A DNA stretch of 16,947 nt from Ignavibacteriales bacterium (lineage in GTDB: Bacteria; Bacteroidota; Ignavibacteria; Ignavibacteriales; Ignavibacteriaceae): the NCBI GenBank assembly GCA_020061995.1, contig JAGUXE010000089.1, forward strand, positions 1 through 16,947. The letters run 5' to 3'. Shown in pieces: positions 14,562-16,947 of the stretch; the stretch's first letter is position 1; each line of letters starts with the position of its first letter. A program made the translations under genes and the position numbers. Under the pieces are notes generated by a model. The model was not told where the DNA came from. It saw nothing but the letters and a program-made list of their open reading frames with translations, and made no database searches.

Positions 14562-15947
14562 ATGGATGCACTTGTCCTGGCGCGTTTGCAGTTTGCCGTA
14601 ACAACTTCTTACCACTTTTTATTTGTTCCCATTACATTGGGACTTTCAATAGCCGTTGCGATTATGCAAACAGCATACTATCGTACCGGTAATGAGAATT
14701 ATAAAAAAATGACAAAGTTTTGGGGAAAACTATTTCTGATTAACTTTGCGATTGGTGTTGTAACCGGTATCGTTCAAGAGTTTCAGTTCGGAATGAACTG
14801 GTCGCAATATTCAAGATTTATGGGAGATATTTTTGGCGCGCCTTTAGCAATCGAAGCATTACTCGCTTTCTTCATGGAATCAACTTTCATCGGTATTTGG
14901 ATTTTCGGGTGGGATAGAATTTCGAAAAGATTACATCTTGCATCTATTTGGTTGGTTGCTATTGGCTCTAATCTGTCTGCAATTTGGATTTTGGCTGCAA
15001 ATTCTTTTATGCAGCAACCGGTTGGTTATGCAATTAGGAACGGTAGAGCAGAAATGACCGACTTCTTCGCTTTAATTACCAATGGACACCTCTGGGTTCA
15101 ATTTCCACACGTATTTTTTGGTGCGATAGCAACTGCAGGGTTTTTAATTATATCTATTAGCACATATCATCTTGTGAAAAAAGAAAAACACGACATATTT
15201 AAAAAGTCATTCAAGTTTGGTGCTGTTTATGCTTTACTCGGGTCTTTACTTGTGATTCTTGTTGGACATAACCAGGCTCAATATATGATAAAGATTCAAC
15301 CAATGAAAATGGCGGCTGCCGAAGCACTTTGGGAAACTGAAAACCCCGCTGCTATGTCTTTATTCACCTTTGGTGATGAAACAAACAAAAAAGATCTATT
15401 TGCAATCAAAATTCCAGGTGGACTGAGTTTTCTAGCCTTTAATAAGTTTGATGGTGAGGTAAAAGGGATCAAACAACTACAATCCGAAGCTCAAGAAAAG
15501 TTTGGTGAAGGTGATTATGTTCCTCCTGTTGCTGTTTCGTATTGGACATTCAGAATTATGGTCGGAGCCGGATTCTTGATGTTATTAATTGCAGCAATAA
15601 CTACTTTCAAGGCATTCAAACAAAGATATGAATTTAGTCCCTTCATGTATAAAATTGTTTTCTGGTCGATGTTGCTCCCGGTAATCGCAAATACGACTGG
15701 ATGGTTATTTACCGAAATTGCACGGCAGCCATGGACTGTTTTCGGATTATTTCAAACTGCCGACTCAGTTTCGAATACAGTTTCAGCGGGTGAAGTTCTT
15801 TTTTCATTAATTTCTTATACACTGATTTACGCAATCTTAATGGTCATTATGATATCACTTATGAAAAAGTTTGCAAAAAGAACCGCCGAAGAAATTGATG
15901 TTGACGATCACAACTTTGAAGAAGACAAAATATTAAGTAAAGTATAG
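14562..15947 (+). CDS. cydA: Cytochrome bd quinol oxidase subunit I
   Basis: CydA carries the quinol site and all three hemes of the bd-type terminal oxidase in the inner membrane. The 461 residues keep the expected ligands: H18 (SYHFLF), H183 (QFPHVFFGA), M333 (FRIMVG) and E385 (GWLFTEIARQPW). The proton-path glutamates E98 and E106 (APLAIEALLAFFMEST) are also present. The Q-loop has K249 and E254 (MKMAAAEALWETENPA) and is short, with about 60 residues fewer in total than the 522-residue E. coli protein, so this is the short-Q-loop subtype. GGGGTG precedes the ATG by five bases. It follows rrf2, and cydB begins ten bases after its stop. Confidence 0.97.
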   Translation: MDALVLARLQFAVTTSYHFLFVPITLGLSIAVAIMQTAYYRTGNENYKKMTKFWGKLFLINFAIGVVTGIVQEFQFGMNWSQYSRFMGDIFGAPLAIEALLAFFMESTFIGIWIFGWDRISKRLHLASIWLVAIGSNLSAIWILAANSFMQQPVGYAIRNGRAEMTDFFALITNGHLWVQFPHVFFGAIATAGFLIISISTYHLVKKEKHDIFKKSFKFGAVYALLGSLLVILVGHNQAQYMIKIQPMKMAAAEALWETENPAAMSLFTFGDETNKKDLFAIKIPGGLSFLAFNKFDGEVKGIKQLQSEAQEKFGEGDYVPPVAVSYWTFRIMVGAGFLMLLIAAITTFKAFKQRYEFSPFMYKIVFWSMLLPVIANTTGWLFTEIARQPWTVFGLFQTADSVSNTVSAGEVLFSLISYTLIYAILMVIMISLMKKFAKRTAEEIDVDDHNFEEDKILSKV

Positions 15948-15957
15948 AGGAAATAAA

Positions 15958-16947
15958 ATGGACTTAAATGTAATTTGGTTTATATTGATCACAGTACTCT
16001 TTATTGGATTTTTCTTTTTAGAAGGATTTGATTATGGAGTAGGAATACTCTTACCATTTCTCGGTAAGAAAGACAGAGAACGAAGAGCTATTATAAATTC
16101 CATTGGTACATTTTGGGATGGAAATGAAGTTTGGATGCTAACAGCAGGCGGAGCTATGTTTGCTGCTTTTCCAAACTGGTATGCAACTTTGTTTAGCGGC
16201 TTTTATCTTGCACTCGTGTTAATGCTGCTTGCATTAATTGCACGGGGTGTTGCATTTGAATATCGAAGTAAAAAAGACTCACCTGTTTGGCGTAATCGGT
16301 GGGATTGGGTTATATTCTTCGGAAGTTTTATTCCGGCACTTCTATGGGGTGTAGCTATTGCAAACCTGATTAGAGGTGTACCGATCGATCAAGATATGAA
16401 TTACACCGGTAATTTTTTTACTCTGCTTAATCCTTACGCAATAGTTGGTGGATTAACATCCCTTTCTCTTTTTACACTCCACGGTTCTGTTTTCTTGTCA
16501 CTTAAATTAACTGACAATTTATTGGATAGAGCTAGAAAAACTGCCGACAAACTCTGGTTACCAACTACATCACTTTTATTTATCTATGTAGTATTCGGTT
16601 ACTTTGATACCGATATGTTTTCCAAACTTGGAGTAAATCCGGGAGTAATTCCAATAATTGCAGGTATAGCAATAGTTTCTGTAGGATACTTTTTGAAAAT
16701 TAAAAGAGAAGGCTGGGCATTTGTAATGACGGGAATTACAATTGCATTTTCAACCATTACAATTTTCATGGGATTATTCCCACGTGTTATGGTTTCAAGT
16801 ACGAATGCTGATTATAGTTTAACAATCTATAATGCTTCTTCTAGCCCTTATACTTTAAAAGTAATGAGTATTATTGCATTGATATTTGTACCTATAGTTT
16901 TAGGATATCAGGCTTGGTCATATTGGATTTTTAGAAAGAGAGTTTCA
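15958..16947 (+). CDS. cydB: Cytochrome bd quinol oxidase subunit II, 3' end outside window
   Basis: The frame is open from ATG 15958 to the last base (330 codons, no stop), so the gene is cut by the right edge and only a short C-terminal piece is probably missing. CydB is the heme-free partner of CydA. Visible motifs are GFDYGVG (D25) and FWDGNEVWM (W53, D54) in the first helices, followed by RGVAFEYRSK, FGSFIPALLWGVAIANL and FTLHGSVFL. About eight membrane segments are seen. The ribosome binding site AGAGGAAA overlaps the cydA stop codon (TAGAGG), so the two genes are tightly coupled. A cydX-like small subunit, if present, would lie beyond the window. Confidence 0.96.
   Translation, partial: MDLNVIWFILITVLFIGFFFLEGFDYGVGILLPFLGKKDRERRAIINSIGTFWDGNEVWMLTAGGAMFAAFPNWYATLFSGFYLALVLMLLALIARGVAFEYRSKKDSPVWRNRWDWVIFFGSFIPALLWGVAIANLIRGVPIDQDMNYTGNFFTLLNPYAIVGGLTSLSLFTLHGSVFLSLKLTDNLLDRARKTADKLWLPTTSLLFIYVVFGYFDTDMFSKLGVNPGVIPIIAGIAIVSVGYFLKIKREGWAFVMTGITIAFSTITIFMGLFPRVMVSSTNADYSLTIYNASSSPYTLKVMSIIALIFVPIVLGYQAWSYWIFRKRVS

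Noticed and set aside
1..16947. CRISPR array, insertion sequence, toxin-antitoxin pair, phage or defence island
   Set aside because: No regularly spaced repeats, transposase motifs or matching gene pairs were found. All sizeable frames are explained by housekeeping, transport or respiratory genes.

Overview
The window is about 65% A+T and looks like an ordinary chromosomal segment of a Gram-negative bacterium of the Bacteroidota/Chlorobiota/Ignavibacteriota group. The pointers are a yceD-rpmF-plsX-fab-acpP-rnc cluster, an embedded DUF3109-type cysteine-rich protein, an Omp85-type outer-membrane protein, weak Shine-Dalgarno signals at several genes and a short-Q-loop cytochrome bd. The assignment is inference; nothing in the window fixes the genus.

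Layout. Positions 1-1979 (minus strand) hold a small operon: a CoA-binding Rossmann protein, a single-POTRA Omp85-family barrel protein, and the first 88 codons of rsmE, which runs off the left edge. Positions 2028-4989 hold gcvP (single-chain glycine decarboxylase) with its own candidate promoter and a clear rho-independent terminator. Positions 5085-12509 (minus strand) are one long lipid/ribosome operon, transcribed in the order yceD, rpmF (L32, only 59 codons), plsX, fabH, fabD, DUF3109 protein, fabG, acpP, fabF, rnc. Several junctions overlap by 1-4 bases. A hairpin with a T-run lies between acpP and fabF and could reduce transcription into fabF-rnc. A strong sigma70-like promoter (TTGACT-17-TATATT) sits just before yceD.

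From 12740 everything is on the plus strand: a ZIP-family metal transporter, a tRNA-Ser(CGA), a 476-base non-coding stretch, then an Rrf2-family regulator with three cysteines suited to an Fe-S cluster, cydA, and cydB, which runs off the right edge. The promoter region ahead of rrf2-cydAB carries several inverted repeats, including a perfect 9+9 palindrome at 13995-14016.

How the genes work together. The large operon couples ribosome assembly (YceD, L32, RNase III) to membrane lipid synthesis: PlsX handles acyl-phosphate, FabH/D/G/F carry out initiation, malonyl loading, reduction and elongation, and ACP is the carrier. fabZ and fabI must lie elsewhere. The right end is a respiratory module in which a redox- or NO-sensing Rrf2 protein probably controls the high-affinity quinol oxidase.

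I see no CRISPR array, insertion sequence, phage gene or defence system. Most of the window is housekeeping. The points most worth a second look are the regulatory architecture of rrf2-cydAB, the DUF3109 gene embedded between fabD and fabG, and the acpP/fabF hairpin.
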